The notes: generated from the letters alone by a model not told the origin. DNA of 64,000 nt from JAHEKO01 sp965212505 (GCA_965212505.1 OZ243123.1:4278001-4342000), one strand, 5' to 3'; shown: positions 16,424-25,918, numbered from the stretch's first letter. Numbers and translations are program-made.

Positions 16424-17677
16424 TCACTCTTCGACGACCCCGAGCGTCACCAGCCGCGCCTTGGCGAGCCCGTTGTCAGGGTTCAGCTCGAGGGACCTCT
16501 GGAGCACCTCGATCGCCTTCTTGCTCTCTCCGAGCCGCATGTAGCCCGCGCCGAGGCTACTGAAGACTCGCCAGGACTCTGGGTGTGCGGCGGCATTGAG
16601 TTCGAACAGAGCCACCGCCTCAGCGTGCTTGTCCTCACCCAAGTAGGTCCATCCGAGTGCATTCAGGCCAGACTCCGTGTGCTCTCCCGCAAGAGCGGGA
16701 TTTGAAGTGAACTCTTGATAAGCCTCGCGCATGTCTTCGATCGAACCATGAGTCAGGTAATGATCCAACGTCCTCGTGAGGCTCGGGAGCTCAATCCGAC
16801 GAACACTGAAAGGCGTTTTGGCGAGCCCCGAAGACTTCGGGTCGCCGATGTAGTCGTTGATGTAGAGGTAGGTTCCGGTCGGGTCAGCAAAGATCCCGTT
16901 GGGGTTTGAGAACAAGGCCGTCGCACCCTTGCCATCGCTCTGTCCCCGCTCGCCAGTACCGGCGAGGACGGTGACATCACCCGACGACGTGATTCGGTAC
17001 ACCTTGTTGTCCCAGTAGCTGGTTGCGTAGAAGACACCCCTCACGTAGGTGATGTGCCCGAGACCTTTGCCCTCCGAGTCTGCGAAGACCGACACGTCTT
17101 GGTCAGGCGTGATTCTTATGACCTTGGATCCAGAGAAGCTGACGACGTAGAAGTTCCCTTCGTCGTCCTTTGTGATGCCGTTGGGACAGTTGAAGTGATC
17201 CGAAGTGGCGAAGCTCGTGACCTGGCCTTCGGCATCGACCCTCTTGACGGCCCCGTCGTTGCAGCTACACACGAGAAGTCCGCCTTCGTCGTCGAAAGCC
17301 AGTCCGACCGGTCCGGCGAGCCCCTCGTCGGCAACGACCTCCACTTCACCGGAACGCGAGATGCGGCTGATGTAGTGGCCGAAGAAGCTAGCCTGATAGA
17401 GGTTCCCGTTCTTGTCGAACGCACTCCCCGACGCACCATAGAGACCATCGACGTAGCGACGCATCTCTAGGTTCACCGGATTGAGTTGCCAGACAGACTC
17501 CCGAAAGTCGGCAAGGTAGACGTACCCCATCCTGTCCACCAGAACGGCACCCACGGCGCCCGGATGGCTCTCGATCAGCGTCGTAACCATCGGTTCCTGC
17601 GGCGGCGGCGCGATGGAATTCGCGACGGCCGTCTGAGGCGAGAGGAGTAGCGACAAAAGGAGTAGCGTTCTTTTCAT
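16424..17677 (-). CDS. Secreted NHL-repeat / TPR protein
   Basis: A 417-residue protein. The ATG at 17677 is chosen because a signal peptide begins there (LLLLSLLLSPQTAVANS); the open frame continues upstream without homology. Residues about 30-310 contain NHL/SMP-30-like propeller repeats (GLAGPVGLAFDDEGGLLVC, FNCPNGITKDDEGNFYVV, ALFSNPNGIFADPTGTYLYI). The C-terminus has TPR-like helices (GLNALGWTYLGEDKHAEAV, VFSSLGAGYMRLGESKKAIE). It probably acts as a periplasmic or surface binding protein or lactonase-like propeller. Monocistronic as far as can be seen. Confidence 0.85.
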   Translation of the reverse strand: MKRTLLLLSLLLSPQTAVANSIAPPPQEPMVTTLIESHPGAVGAVLVDRMGYVYLADFRESVWQLNPVNLEMRRYVDGLYGASGSAFDKNGNLYQASFFGHYISRISRSGEVEVVADEGLAGPVGLAFDDEGGLLVCSCNDGAVKRVDAEGQVTSFATSDHFNCPNGITKDDEGNFYVVSFSGSKVIRITPDQDVSVFADSEGKGLGHITYVRGVFYATSYWDNKVYRITSSGDVTVLAGTGERGQSDGKGATALFSNPNGIFADPTGTYLYINDYIGDPKSSGLAKTPFSVRRIELPSLTRTLDHYLTHGSIEDMREAYQEFTSNPALAGEHTESGLNALGWTYLGEDKHAEAVALFELNAAAHPESWRVFSSLGAGYMRLGESKKAIEVLQRSLELNPDNGLAKARLVTLGVVEE

Positions 17678-18029
17678 TCTTGCGCTTTCTTTGAGGCGCT
17701 CGCAGGCTGTTGGTCGTGACTCCAAACTTGGGTGCGCCTTTCTGTCGAAGGGAGCGAAACGTCTGTTTTCACCGCGAGCTGGTTGTGAAGGCAAAAAGGT
17801 ACACGCCTCCTAGTCTCAACATAAAAGTTGAGCGCTGATGCAGGCACGCTGTAGTTTGAGTCTGAGACGTCCCTCGAAGTTCCAGCTTGTAACGAAGGGG
17901 GCTCCTCCGCTTGATCGCAACGCACCACGGGGTGCCGACACTTTGGAGCTTCTGCTCCAGAGACGAAAGCGCCTCACGGGAATCGTCTCGACCGAGAAGC
18001 CTGTGAAGAATCCGATTCGGTGGCCGACT

Positions 18030-18157
18030 CCGTTCCGGTTGGGACCAGAATCGCTGCGGACGTCGGGAGCATCTCAGAAGGCAACCTCTCGAACGTACAG
18101 TTCGTGATGAAGCAGGGTGTTATCGAAGACAGGCCGGCGGCAGAGACGGCCGAGTGA
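18030..18157 (+). pseudogene. Probable C-terminal remnant of an amidohydrolase (imidazolonepropionase-like)
   Basis: In the plus frame ending at the TGA 18155-18157 the translation includes VPVGTRIAADVGSIS, EGNLSNVQFVMKQGVIED and ends ETAE. The closing part resembles the last beta strands of amidohydrolases, where the pattern is NPLxDISNLxNVxFVMKxG. No amidohydrolase core lies upstream; the frame stays open to about 17935 without recognisable sequence. The surrounding gap 17678-18385 shows no other gene; its first part is the upstream region of the NHL protein. Confidence 0.4.
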
Positions 18158-18385
18158 CCGGCAAAGGGGCGCTCGCAGATCCAGCGAGCAGGCGAACGAG
18201 AGAGGTAGTCCTCGCAGGCCGACCCAAGCCTCAAGCAGGCAGTGGGTCTGCCACTCGCGGAAACGCAGCCGCCCTACGGGGAGAGCGACCGGCGCTTCTC
18301 CGAGGCTCCGTTCTGGGTTCGTGCCAGAAAATGTGGATGGGTCTGAGAACAGCCACCGGCTAGCGAGACTCAGACCCTCTTCGCA

Positions 18386-18799
18386 TCAGGCCCAGCCAAG
18401 CTGCTTGAGCGAATGGACATCGTTCCAGATCTTCGTCATATGACGGATCCGGTCGCCGGCGAACTCCATCGCGTAGACGTAGTCGGCGGCAATGGACCTA
18501 CCGGTCGGAGGGTCCACAGGGCCAGGGCCGGTCTGCGTGCCCTTGAAAACGGCGAAGGCGGTCACAACCGCGCGGCCTTCGTCCGTGGAGAACGACTTCA
18601 GTTCGTAATGGCCGTCCGGCACTGGGGTGAGCAACCCCCCCATCCAGTCGGCGTAGCCCTCCAGCGTCCCGATCTCGGCCAGCGCATCAGCTTGGCATGC
18701 GAAGGTCGCGTCGTCATGGCAGTACTGGGCGCACTCGGCCCAACCCTGGCCGGTCTCGCAGGCTTCGAAGAACTTGCGGGCACTCTCGGTGATGCTCAT
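18386..18799 (-). CDS. SnoaL-like / NTF2-fold protein
   Basis: A 137-residue protein with the NTF2-like cone fold pattern of SnoaL/ketosteroid-isomerase relatives: an N-terminal helix (ARKFFEACETGQGWAEC), YCHDDATFACQAD, then YADWMGGLLTPVPDGHYEL and a C-terminal beta sheet ending RIRHMTKIWNDVHSLKQLGW. Members bind or transform small hydrophobic molecules; no function can be assigned here. Start ATG follows AAGGAG at good distance. It is alone, 265 bases from the end of the B12 operon; that gap shows no further gene or T-tract terminator. Confidence 0.82.
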   Translation of the reverse strand: MSITESARKFFEACETGQGWAECAQYCHDDATFACQADALAEIGTLEGYADWMGGLLTPVPDGHYELKSFSTDEGRAVVTAFAVFKGTQTGPGPVDPPTGRSIAADYVYAMEFAGDRIRHMTKIWNDVHSLKQLGWA

Positions 18800-19064
18800 C
18801 GCGACTCCTTCTCGAGTTCAAAGTGTCTTCAGCGGGCTGAATGTCCAGAGCCCATGTGCGAAAGAGCAGTAGTTTATCTTCCCGAGACCTCGAGACGAGG
18901 CGAAGTAGACAAGAGCCGGCTGCACGAGATGGGCCCCAGTGCCCCTCGCAAAGTCCGACGGTCAGGATCCCGGACGCGGGGTCTGTTGGGAGTAGAACGG
19001 TAGTTGGTCGCCCTAGTGTGGCTGAGTTTGAACTCCGAGCTTTGTAGGACTACTTCGTGAATTG

Positions 19065-19727
19065 TCAGTTTTGGGGGGTCAGATCGGTGAAGACGAACCC
19101 GTCCGTTTCGTGACGCTCGCCTCGCCGGACCCTGACGGGCTCGGAGAACATCGGACCCGCACACACGAAGGTGTGGAGCTCGCCGCGCTCGCCGCAGGGG
19201 TCCACGCTACTGGGTAGCTCAGAAACGAGCTCGGCGTCGAACCTCCGCCCCGAGAACCGCGCGTCGAGCTGCCGAGTGTCCACGCAGGTGATCACGGCCT
19301 CGAGGCCGCCGGCAACCATCTCGCTGGCGAGCACCGACGTGTCTCGGCCCCAGAGAGGGAAGAGGGGCTCGAGACCCGTGCCCGCGAGCTGGCGCCCACG
19401 ATAGTCACGCACGTCCTCGAGGAAGAGGTCACCAAACGCGATCGCCTCGACGCCGGCATCTCGAGCGGCCGCCACAGCCTCACCAAATCGAGCTTCGTAG
19501 ATCGCATTCGAGCAGGGCCAGGGCAGCTCCACCACGGTGGCCGGCAGACCGACAGCCGCGGCCTGAAGATCGAGGAGCTCGCGCCGAGTACCGTGCATCG
19601 CAACCCGACCGTTCTGACCGTTGACGGTCGTCACGAGGCCTTCGACGCGATGTTCTCCTTGCCGCCGAAGCAACTCGAGCGCCCACGCACTGTCCTTCCC
19701 GCTCGACCACGACAGCCAAGTCTTCAT
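19065..19727 (-). CDS. DUF71/COG2102 ATP-pyrophosphatase (Dph6-like), B12-associated
   Basis: A 220-residue adenine-nucleotide alpha-hydrolase-type protein with the P-loop-like SSGKDSAWAL at residues 8-17 and the DUF71 motifs AFGDLFLEDVRDYR, LFPLWGRDT and FDPCGE-like SSVDPCGERGELHTFV. Eukaryotic and archaeal relatives are diphthine-ammonia ligases. Published comparative genomics of DUF71 predicted a separate bacterial subgroup in B12 salvage, and here the gene is the last of a riboswitch-led cobalamin uptake operon, 13 bases after a BtuF-like gene. Its reaction is therefore inferred to be ATP-dependent amidation or activation in cobamide salvage. Confidence 0.88.
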   Translation of the reverse strand: MKTWLSWSSGKDSAWALELLRRQGEHRVEGLVTTVNGQNGRVAMHGTRRELLDLQAAAVGLPATVVELPWPCSNAIYEARFGEAVAAARDAGVEAIAFGDLFLEDVRDYRGRQLAGTGLEPLFPLWGRDTSVLASEMVAGGLEAVITCVDTRQLDARFSGRRFDAELVSELPSSVDPCGERGELHTFVCAGPMFSEPVRVRRGERHETDGFVFTDLTPQN

Positions 19728-19740
19728 GGTTCTCGTCGCC

Positions 19741-20673
19741 TCAGCTCGGATCTAGGTTTTCGACGACATCGGCATGCTTTTGCCGAAAGTCTGGGAAGAG
19801 CTCAGGGTGCACCGTCGCCGCAAGGATCTCCAACGACTCGACCAGTCGGGGACCCGGGCGGTTGAAGAAGGCGTTGCCGTCCGTGACGACAACACTCGTC
19901 TCGCCACCCAGGACGGCCGAGATCGACTTCGCGATCACGTCTCGCTCCTCGAGTGCCCGCTCGAGCGAAAAGCCGCAGGGCTTGATCAGGACGACATCCG
20001 GCTCGAGGTCGGCGAGCGCCTGAGAATCGATCGTCGGCGACGGCTCTCCAGCTGAGACTCCGACCGGCGTGCCCCCGGCGAGTTCGATCAGTTCCGGCAT
20101 CCAGGTACCGCCGAGCATAATCGGCTCGATCCACTCCACGGAGGCGACGCGTGGCCGTTCCGTGGCCCACGCGGCCCGCTCTGCGATCTTGTCGATTCGA
20201 CTCTCCAGAGAAGAGCGAAGGCGGGCCCCGAGCGACTCGCGTTCAAGAGCCGCGGCCACGCGATCAACGTCCGAGAGCACGTCAGCGAGGCGCGTCGGGC
20301 GCAAGCTCACGACACGTACGTGCTCCCGATGAGCGAGCCGCGCCACCGCCGTCTTCACGTCATCGAGCGAGACAGCGCACACCTCGCACAGATCCTGCGT
20401 CACGACGACGTCCGGCTCGAGTTCAGCCAGGCCCACCTCGTCGACCTCGTAGACACTCAGGGCCTCGACGAGAGCGGTCCGAACGGCCTCGTCGATCTCA
20501 CGACTCGAGCCGCTCGGGTCCATCCGCGAGCGGGTGAGTACCTGGCGGTGCCGAATAGCGTCGGGATAGTCACACTCGTGAGAGATGCCGACGAGAAGAT
20601 CGGTGGCATCCAGCGCGCAGACGATCTCCGTCGCCGACGGCAGGAGCGAGATGACCCGGAGACTCCGCTGCAT
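19741..20673 (-). CDS. BtuF-like cobalamin-binding protein without a signal peptide
   Basis: A 310-residue protein of the periplasmic-binding-protein type II helical-backbone family (BtuF/FhuD fold): VISLLPSATEIVCAL, VGISHECDYPD, LEPDVVVTQDLCEVCAV, a second lobe RVASVEWIEPIMLGGTWMP, and LEPDVVLIKPCGFS. The N-terminus begins directly with the first beta strand, so no secretion signal is visible, although an upstream frame exists (to 21255) that reads only antisense-type sequence. The ATG at 20673 is preferred because AGGAG lies 7 bases upstream; another ATG at 20679 is too close. It follows btuD by two bases and precedes the DUF71 gene. Confidence 0.85.
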   Translation of the reverse strand: MQRSLRVISLLPSATEIVCALDATDLLVGISHECDYPDAIRHRQVLTRSRMDPSGSSREIDEAVRTALVEALSVYEVDEVGLAELEPDVVVTQDLCEVCAVSLDDVKTAVARLAHREHVRVVSLRPTRLADVLSDVDRVAAALERESLGARLRSSLESRIDKIAERAAWATERPRVASVEWIEPIMLGGTWMPELIELAGGTPVGVSAGEPSPTIDSQALADLEPDVVLIKPCGFSLERALEERDVIAKSISAVLGGETSVVVTDGNAFFNRPGPRLVESLEILAATVHPELFPDFRQKHADVVENLDPS

Positions 20674-20675
20674 TG

Positions 20676-21731
20676 TCATTCTCCTTCCGTGAACAGCGCG
20701 ACGGATTCCAGGTGGCGCACCAGACTCTCGATTGAGTCGTGCTCCGTGCGATCGCGCGCTTGGGTGAGGATCCAACGTGTAGCCGGGGCTCGCTGGTCGA
20801 CGTCGATTCGGGGCACGCCGGGTCCCGAACCCTCTACCAGACCGCCGCGTCGGAGAGCGTGCTGCGTCCACTGTTTGGCCAGTCCGTCCTCTCCGACCAA
20901 CTCCACCGGAGCTCCAGAGGCCACGCGGAGCCGGAAGGAGGCGCTCGAGGCGTCGAAGACGATGCCTTGACGGTGGAAGGCCTGCTCGAGAGACCCGTCG
21001 AGAACCAGATCCTCGGGCGCGCCCTGACTCAGAACGCCGTCGGAGGAGAGCAACCACAGTCGATCGGCGTGCTGCAGAGCGAGATCCAGGTCGTGGCTCG
21101 AGAAGACAATCGCCTGCCCCGAGTCGCGAGTGAGATCGCGCAGGCGATGTAGAAGATCCACCCTCCGAGGCAGGTCGAGGAAGGCGGTCGGCTCGTCGAG
21201 CAGCAAGACCTGGGCCTCCTGGGCCAGAGCACGCGCGATCGCAACCTTCTGACATTCGCCGTCGCTGAGCTCGGCAACCGGTCTAGCCGCCAGGTCCTCG
21301 GCACCCGCCGTCGCCATGGCTCGCTCGACCTGCTCCCGATCTCGCGAATCGAGACGACCCCACCAACCTGTGTGAGGCTGTCGGCCGAGAGCCACCAACT
21401 CTCTCGCTGTCAACTGAGCGGCTCGGGGTCGACCCGAGAAGAGCACCGCCACGCGGCGCGCGATCTGCCGCGCCGAGAGATCCTCCATCGGCTGGCCCAG
21501 AAGTCGGATCTTCCCCTTCAGCGGGCTCTGCAGACCGGAGAGTGTTCTGAGGAGCGTCGACTTGCCCGCTCCGTTTGGCCCCAGCAGTGCGACGAGCCCG
21601 GTCCCAAGTTGCAGGCCGAGCCCTTGTGCGACGGTTCGGGGTCGGCCTTTGGTTCGGTACCCGATCGCCAGGCCCGACGTACTGAGCAATGTGGAGACGC
21701 CAACCTCCAAGTCAGGCCTCGGGAACGACAT
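20676..21731 (-). CDS. btuD: Cobalamin/Fe-siderophore ABC transporter ATP-binding protein
   Basis: A 351-residue ATPase with Walker A GPNGAGKST, Q-loop region VAVLFSGRPRAAQLTARELV, a slightly atypical signature LSDGECQKVAIARAL (usual LSGGE), Walker B LLLDEPTAFLDLP and switch SSHDLDLALQHAD. The ATPase core ends near residue 255; about 95 extra residues follow, including a predicted small domain (SFRLRVASGAPVELVGEDG). It starts inside the permease gene (20-base overlap) and is followed after two bases by the BtuF-like gene. Operon context behind a cobalamin riboswitch supports B12 import. Confidence 0.92.
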   Translation of the reverse strand: MSFPRPDLEVGVSTLLSTSGLAIGYRTKGRPRTVAQGLGLQLGTGLVALLGPNGAGKSTLLRTLSGLQSPLKGKIRLLGQPMEDLSARQIARRVAVLFSGRPRAAQLTARELVALGRQPHTGWWGRLDSRDREQVERAMATAGAEDLAARPVAELSDGECQKVAIARALAQEAQVLLLDEPTAFLDLPRRVDLLHRLRDLTRDSGQAIVFSSHDLDLALQHADRLWLLSSDGVLSQGAPEDLVLDGSLEQAFHRQGIVFDASSASFRLRVASGAPVELVGEDGLAKQWTQHALRRGGLVEGSGPGVPRIDVDQRAPATRWILTQARDRTEHDSIESLVRHLESVALFTEGE

Positions 21732-22785
21732 CGCTGCGGCGCAGCACGAGAAAGAGAACGATGGGCGCTCCGAGGAGCGCTGTCACGGCGTTGAGCGGGA
21801 GGGCTCTGTCGGCCCCCGGCAAGCGAGCCAAGAGATCCGCGATCAACGCCACGCTCGCACCGAGCAGGACACAGGCCGGCAACAGGATCCTGTGGTTCGA
21901 GCAGCGGAACAGACCGCGACAGAGGTGAGGGATGGCAACGCCGAGGAACGCCACGGGTCCACAGTACGCGGTCACCGAGCCGGCCAGTAGCGAGGCGCTC
22001 AAGATGATGCCGAGGCGGGTGCGCGGCACGTTCTGCCCCAGGCTTCGCGCGACGTCCTCGCCCAGGAGCAGGGCATCAAGGCCCTTCGCCTGGAGATGCG
22101 CCGCAACCAGGCCCGTAACCACCACCGCGCCGAGCAATCCAACCTCGGCTTGACCGACCCGCCCGAAACTGCCGAAGGTCCAGTAGACGTAGGCTTGGAC
22201 CTCTTCGGGAAGGCTGAACGAGAGCAGCACGGAGATGATCGAGCCGGTTCCGTAGCCGACCATCAGGCCAACGATGAGGAGCGTCGCCGTGTGGCGCAGG
22301 CGGCGGCCGAGCAGCAGAACCAGGCTGAGCACCAGCGCCGAGCCGGCCGTCGCGGCACCGACAATGCCGAACCCGCCCAGCAGGCCCGCGCGAGCGAAGA
22401 GCCCGGCGCTCGCAACCCCGGAGGCGAGCACAACAAGGGCCACGCCGAGGCTGGCGCCGGAGCTGATCCCAAGCAAGAAGGGGTCCGCAAGGGGATTGCG
22501 GAAGAGCGTCTGCAGCTGGAGCCCACCCACGGCGAGAGCCGCTCCAGCGAGACTCGCGGTCAGGGCTCGCGGAAGGCGAATCGACAGCACGATCTGATCC
22601 CAGGTCGCCTGGGAGGACTCGCCTCCCGCCAGGATCCTCCAGACTTCTCGCCAGGGAATCGCGATCGAGCCGAGAGCGAGGCTCGCCGTCAGGAGGAGAC
22701 CCGTCAGGCCGGCGAGGAGAAGCAAGAGGACGACAAACCGGGGAAGGTTCGCACCAGGGGCCGCCAACCCGGGCGCGAAGCTCAT
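21712..22785 (-). CDS. btuC: FecCD/BtuC-family ABC transporter permease
   Basis: A 357-residue permease with about ten TM helices and the FecCD hallmarks RLPRALTASLAGAALAVGG, QTLFRNPLADPFLLGISSGA, VYWTFGSFG, GPVAFLGVAIPHLCRG and LPLNAVTALLGAPIVLFLV. It forms the inner-membrane channel for cobalamin or corrinoids with the ATPase at 20676. It overlaps the preceding binding-protein gene by four bases and the ATPase gene by 20, giving tight coupling. The gene belongs to the riboswitch-controlled operon starting at btuB. Confidence 0.94.
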   Translation of the reverse strand: MSFAPGLAAPGANLPRFVVLLLLLAGLTGLLLTASLALGSIAIPWREVWRILAGGESSQATWDQIVLSIRLPRALTASLAGAALAVGGLQLQTLFRNPLADPFLLGISSGASLGVALVVLASGVASAGLFARAGLLGGFGIVGAATAGSALVLSLVLLLGRRLRHTATLLIVGLMVGYGTGSIISVLLSFSLPEEVQAYVYWTFGSFGRVGQAEVGLLGAVVVTGLVAAHLQAKGLDALLLGEDVARSLGQNVPRTRLGIILSASLLAGSVTAYCGPVAFLGVAIPHLCRGLFRCSNHRILLPACVLLGASVALIADLLARLPGADRALPLNAVTALLGAPIVLFLVLRRSDVVPEA

Positions 22786-23774
22786 TCAAGATCCCGAAGG
22801 TACACGAAGCGATGCTCCGGGAGCAGGTCCGGATGAAAGGCGCGTACGAGATCCGCGAGCACAACGTCGGGCTCCACCAGACCCCTCTCCCAGTAGTCGT
22901 TGCCTCCCGAGTCGTTGATCCGACCGTTGAAGTTGTAGACCCGGCCCGCCTTGACCGCCGTGAAGAGCTCGTAGCGCTTGTCCTGGGCAATCGGGTCTGC
23001 CAGGGAGAGCCAAGCGTTGCGCGACGGTAGCCAGAAGTCGGCTCCCGCGGCCCGCGCGAAGACGGCCTCGAAGTCGAGCGGTATCGAACCTTGCACCGGT
23101 TCGTCTGCCCACAGGTACCGAGCGCCGGCCGCGGCGAAGAGCTGTGCCGGGAAGCTCCGACCGCCGGCGACGTGCCAGATGTCGCCCCAGAGCGAGCCGC
23201 CGAAGACCGTCGGGCGCTCGTCGGGCTCGACCTCTCGAGCGCGGCGTGCGATCGCCTCGTAGCGGTCCGCGATGTCCGCGAGCTGACGCTCGGCCTCGGC
23301 TTGGCGATCGAAGAAGAGGGAGGTGAAGAGCAGCCACTCGGTGCGCCCGAGGATACTTCCTTCCAGGAACTCCGCGGAGACGACGACGGGAATGCCGGCC
23401 TGCCTGAGAGCGGAGTGTCCCTGGAGGAGGGTCAGGGTTCCGGCGTCGGTGAACACCACGTCGGGCGCGAGCGCGAGCAGCTTCTCGAGATCGAGTTTCT
23501 CGGCTCCGCCGACTTCAGCGACGCCGCCCGCTTCGAAGGCGCGACGGACAGCCGGCGAGCTCACGCGATCGATGGAAGCAACGCCTCGCAAGCTGTCGAG
23601 TAGGCCGAGAAGCTCGAGGTGAGGAAGCTGGCTCGTCGTGAGCGAGACCATCCGGCGCACGGGCACGGCAACGCGGGTCGCGTCCTCGACGCCTCCGGGG
23701 TCCTCGACACCTCGAGGCAAGAGGAGGTAGCGCACGGGCTCTTCGGCACCCTGGGACGGCCGGACCACAGTCAC
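22782..23774 (-). CDS. Periplasmic substrate-binding protein of the B12 importer (start probably further upstream)
   Basis: The frame encodes a type II binding protein: RRMVSLTTSQLPHLELLGLL, LAPDVVFTDAGTLTLLQG, WLLFTSLFFDRQAEAERQL, FGGSLWGDIWHVAGG and a C-terminal GRINDSGGNDYWERG. The first standard start is the GTG at 23774, but the frame is open upstream and encodes a hydrophobic stretch (SSILVVLILSVLGVPVVSGA) that looks like a signal peptide. No ATG, GTG or TTG lies in that part. A CTG at 23975 overlaps the btuB stop (CTGA) with GGAG eight bases before it, so the real protein may be 397 residues. It overlaps btuC by four bases. Confidence 0.85.
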   Translation of the reverse strand: MTVVRPSQGAEEPVRYLLLPRGVEDPGGVEDATRVAVPVRRMVSLTTSQLPHLELLGLLDSLRGVASIDRVSSPAVRRAFEAGGVAEVGGAEKLDLEKLLALAPDVVFTDAGTLTLLQGHSALRQAGIPVVVSAEFLEGSILGRTEWLLFTSLFFDRQAEAERQLADIADRYEAIARRAREVEPDERPTVFGGSLWGDIWHVAGGRSFPAQLFAAAGARYLWADEPVQGSIPLDFEAVFARAAGADFWLPSRNAWLSLADPIAQDKRYELFTAVKAGRVYNFNGRINDSGGNDYWERGLVEPDVVLADLVRAFHPDLLPEHRFVYLRDLE

Positions 23775-23971
23775 CAGCTCGAACCCATGATGCCTCTCTA
23801 TGGAAAAGCCGTCCGCCCAACGCGGCTGGACACCGTCCGAGGCGACAGTCGCCGCCCCGGAAACGACCGGAACACCGAGTACGCTCAGGATCAGAACGAC
23901 CAGGATCGAGGAGTCGAGCGTCGCCCTTCGGCCCCCCGCGCCCGCCGTGCTCGACAGGCTCAGCAGGCTCG

Positions 23972-25876
23972 TCAGCGCGAAAGCTCCACTCCGATCGAGA
24001 CCTCGGCCCCCGGTGTCGTGAAGCCGGTCACCTCCTCGTACTCCTCATCGAGAACGTTCCGCCCGCGCAAGAAAGCCTTCCACCTCTCAGCGACGCGGAA
24101 GTTCAACGTGACATCGACGCGGTCGTAGTCGTCCATCTCGGCGCCGCTCTCGAAGCGATCACGAACACCGAGGTAGGAGAAGACCCCGCTGAACCGATCG
24201 CTCGGTGACCAGTCGACAGAAGCCGAGTAGCGATGCTTCGCACGACGTGCGAGCGGTTGACCCGTCGCAAGATCCTCGGTATCGGTGCGGGTGTAGGTGG
24301 CACCGACAGCCACACGGTCTGTCGGCAGCCAGTCAGCGGTGAACTCGAAGCCGTCGATCTCGGCATTCGCCACGTTGCCGGCGAGGAACGTGGAGAAGTC
24401 AAAGACAATCAGATCTTCGATATCGCTGGCGAACCAGGTGAGGTCCAAACGCCAGGCGCCGTCGGCAAAGGTCTGCTCGACTCCCAGGTCGACACTCTCG
24501 CTCGTTTCCGGCACGAGGTCGGGATTGCCGAAGAAGGGAAAGTAGAGATCGACGAAGGTTGGAGCCTTGAAGCCGGTTCCCCACGATCCATGGAGCCGTG
24601 TGCCCGAAGTGTTGACCAGCCAGGAGAGCGAGCCACGTCCCGTGGTCTCGCCGCCGAAGACCGAGTGGTCGTCGTGACGCGCGCCCAAGGTGAAGAAGAA
24701 CGTCTCGTTCCACCCAAACCGGTTCTCCAGGTACACCGAGTTGATGTCGACCGTCTCGGAGTAGTTCCCCGCGCTGTCGCCGTCGCGCTCCTCCCAGGTG
24801 GCGCCAATGGAGAGGCTGTCTTGGCTCGACAGCTCGATGTCGGCGACGACGTCCAGCGATGTGGTCGTCGTTTCGGTCAGCGAGTTCAGGAAAGAAACGG
24901 CAGGGTCGGGGTTGGTGGTCTCGAGGGTCTCATCGACCCGGCCGAGGCGAATCTTCTGGCGCCAGCGTCGGGTGACCGGCACGTCGACTTCAACGGCGGC
25001 AACCAGCTGCTCCCGATCCTGGTCGTAGGCCGGATCATCGACCGGGCCGGCAAAGAAGTCGAAGCCGTCGAGAGACGTGGCCGCATCGAGATAGCGAAGG
25101 TCGACACGCATTGAGCCTTCGTCTCCCAGGGTTCGACCGACACCCGCAGAGACGGTCAGGTTCTCCCACGGGTCGTCCTCGGTATTGCCCGCCGTCTCGC
25201 TGGCTCGCGAGACGCCGTCGGTCTCCTGCCGAGAAGCCGCGACGCTCCAGTCCCAGGCGTCGGAGGCACCGCCGGCCGAGGCCCGCAGTCGAGTGAAGTC
25301 GTTCGAACCGACCTCGATGCCGGCCCGAGCGTACTCACCGTCCCGGCCGCGACGGGAGACGATGCTGATGACACCGCCGATCGCCTCGGATCCGTACAGC
25401 GCGCTCTGCGCGCCGCGCAGGACCTCGATGCGCTCGATGCCGTCGGTGGTGAGATCGGCCCAGTCGAAGGCCCCTCCGGAGGGACTGTTGACTCGCACTC
25501 CGTCAAGCAGGACGAGCGTATGGGCCGAGTTGGCGCCGCGGAGGAACACGCTGGTGAAGCCGCCGGGGCCGCCGGTCTGAACAACCTCCAAGCCCGGGAC
25601 CCGACGCAGAAGCTCCAAAACCGTGACCTCGGCGCGCCGCTCGATTTCGTCACGCGTGATGACGGTCACGGCGCTTCCGGACTGGGCGCGCGGGATCTCT
25701 TCGAGCGAGGCGGAAACGAGAATCTCCTCCTCGACGAGGCTGGCAGGGCCTTCCGCCCCCACCATCTTCTGGTTGTTCTCTTGTTCGGCGTGCTGCTCGG
25801 CGAAGAGCTGAGCGGGCGCAAGACAGAGGTGGATCGCGACAACAGCGGTTGTCAGCGAGCGAAACGAGCAAGACAT
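23972..25876 (-). CDS. btuB: TonB-dependent vitamin B12 receptor
   Basis: A 634-residue outer-membrane receptor. Signal peptide (about residues 8-26, VVAIHLCLAPAQLFA), TonB-box-like EEEILVSASLEE near residue 48, plug domain with VLELLRRVPGLEVVQ, VFLRGANSAHTLVLLDGV and RIEVLRGAQSALYGSEAIGG, then a 22-strand-type barrel ending GAEVSIGVELSR. The ATG at 25876 is chosen for the AGGAG six bases upstream and the signal peptide; the frame continues to 25942 into the riboswitch. A cobalamin riboswitch immediately upstream and btuC/btuD downstream identify the ligand as a cobamide. Confidence 0.93.
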   Translation of the reverse strand: MSCSFRSLTTAVVAIHLCLAPAQLFAEQHAEQENNQKMVGAEGPASLVEEEILVSASLEEIPRAQSGSAVTVITRDEIERRAEVTVLELLRRVPGLEVVQTGGPGGFTSVFLRGANSAHTLVLLDGVRVNSPSGGAFDWADLTTDGIERIEVLRGAQSALYGSEAIGGVISIVSRRGRDGEYARAGIEVGSNDFTRLRASAGGASDAWDWSVAASRQETDGVSRASETAGNTEDDPWENLTVSAGVGRTLGDEGSMRVDLRYLDAATSLDGFDFFAGPVDDPAYDQDREQLVAAVEVDVPVTRRWRQKIRLGRVDETLETTNPDPAVSFLNSLTETTTTSLDVVADIELSSQDSLSIGATWEERDGDSAGNYSETVDINSVYLENRFGWNETFFFTLGARHDDHSVFGGETTGRGSLSWLVNTSGTRLHGSWGTGFKAPTFVDLYFPFFGNPDLVPETSESVDLGVEQTFADGAWRLDLTWFASDIEDLIVFDFSTFLAGNVANAEIDGFEFTADWLPTDRVAVGATYTRTDTEDLATGQPLARRAKHRYSASVDWSPSDRFSGVFSYLGVRDRFESGAEMDDYDRVDVTLNFRVAERWKAFLRGRNVLDEEYEEVTGFTTPGAEVSIGVELSR

Positions 25877-25918
25877 GGCATTCTCCTTCCTCCCAAGAGG
25901 AATCGTTCGAGAATCGCG

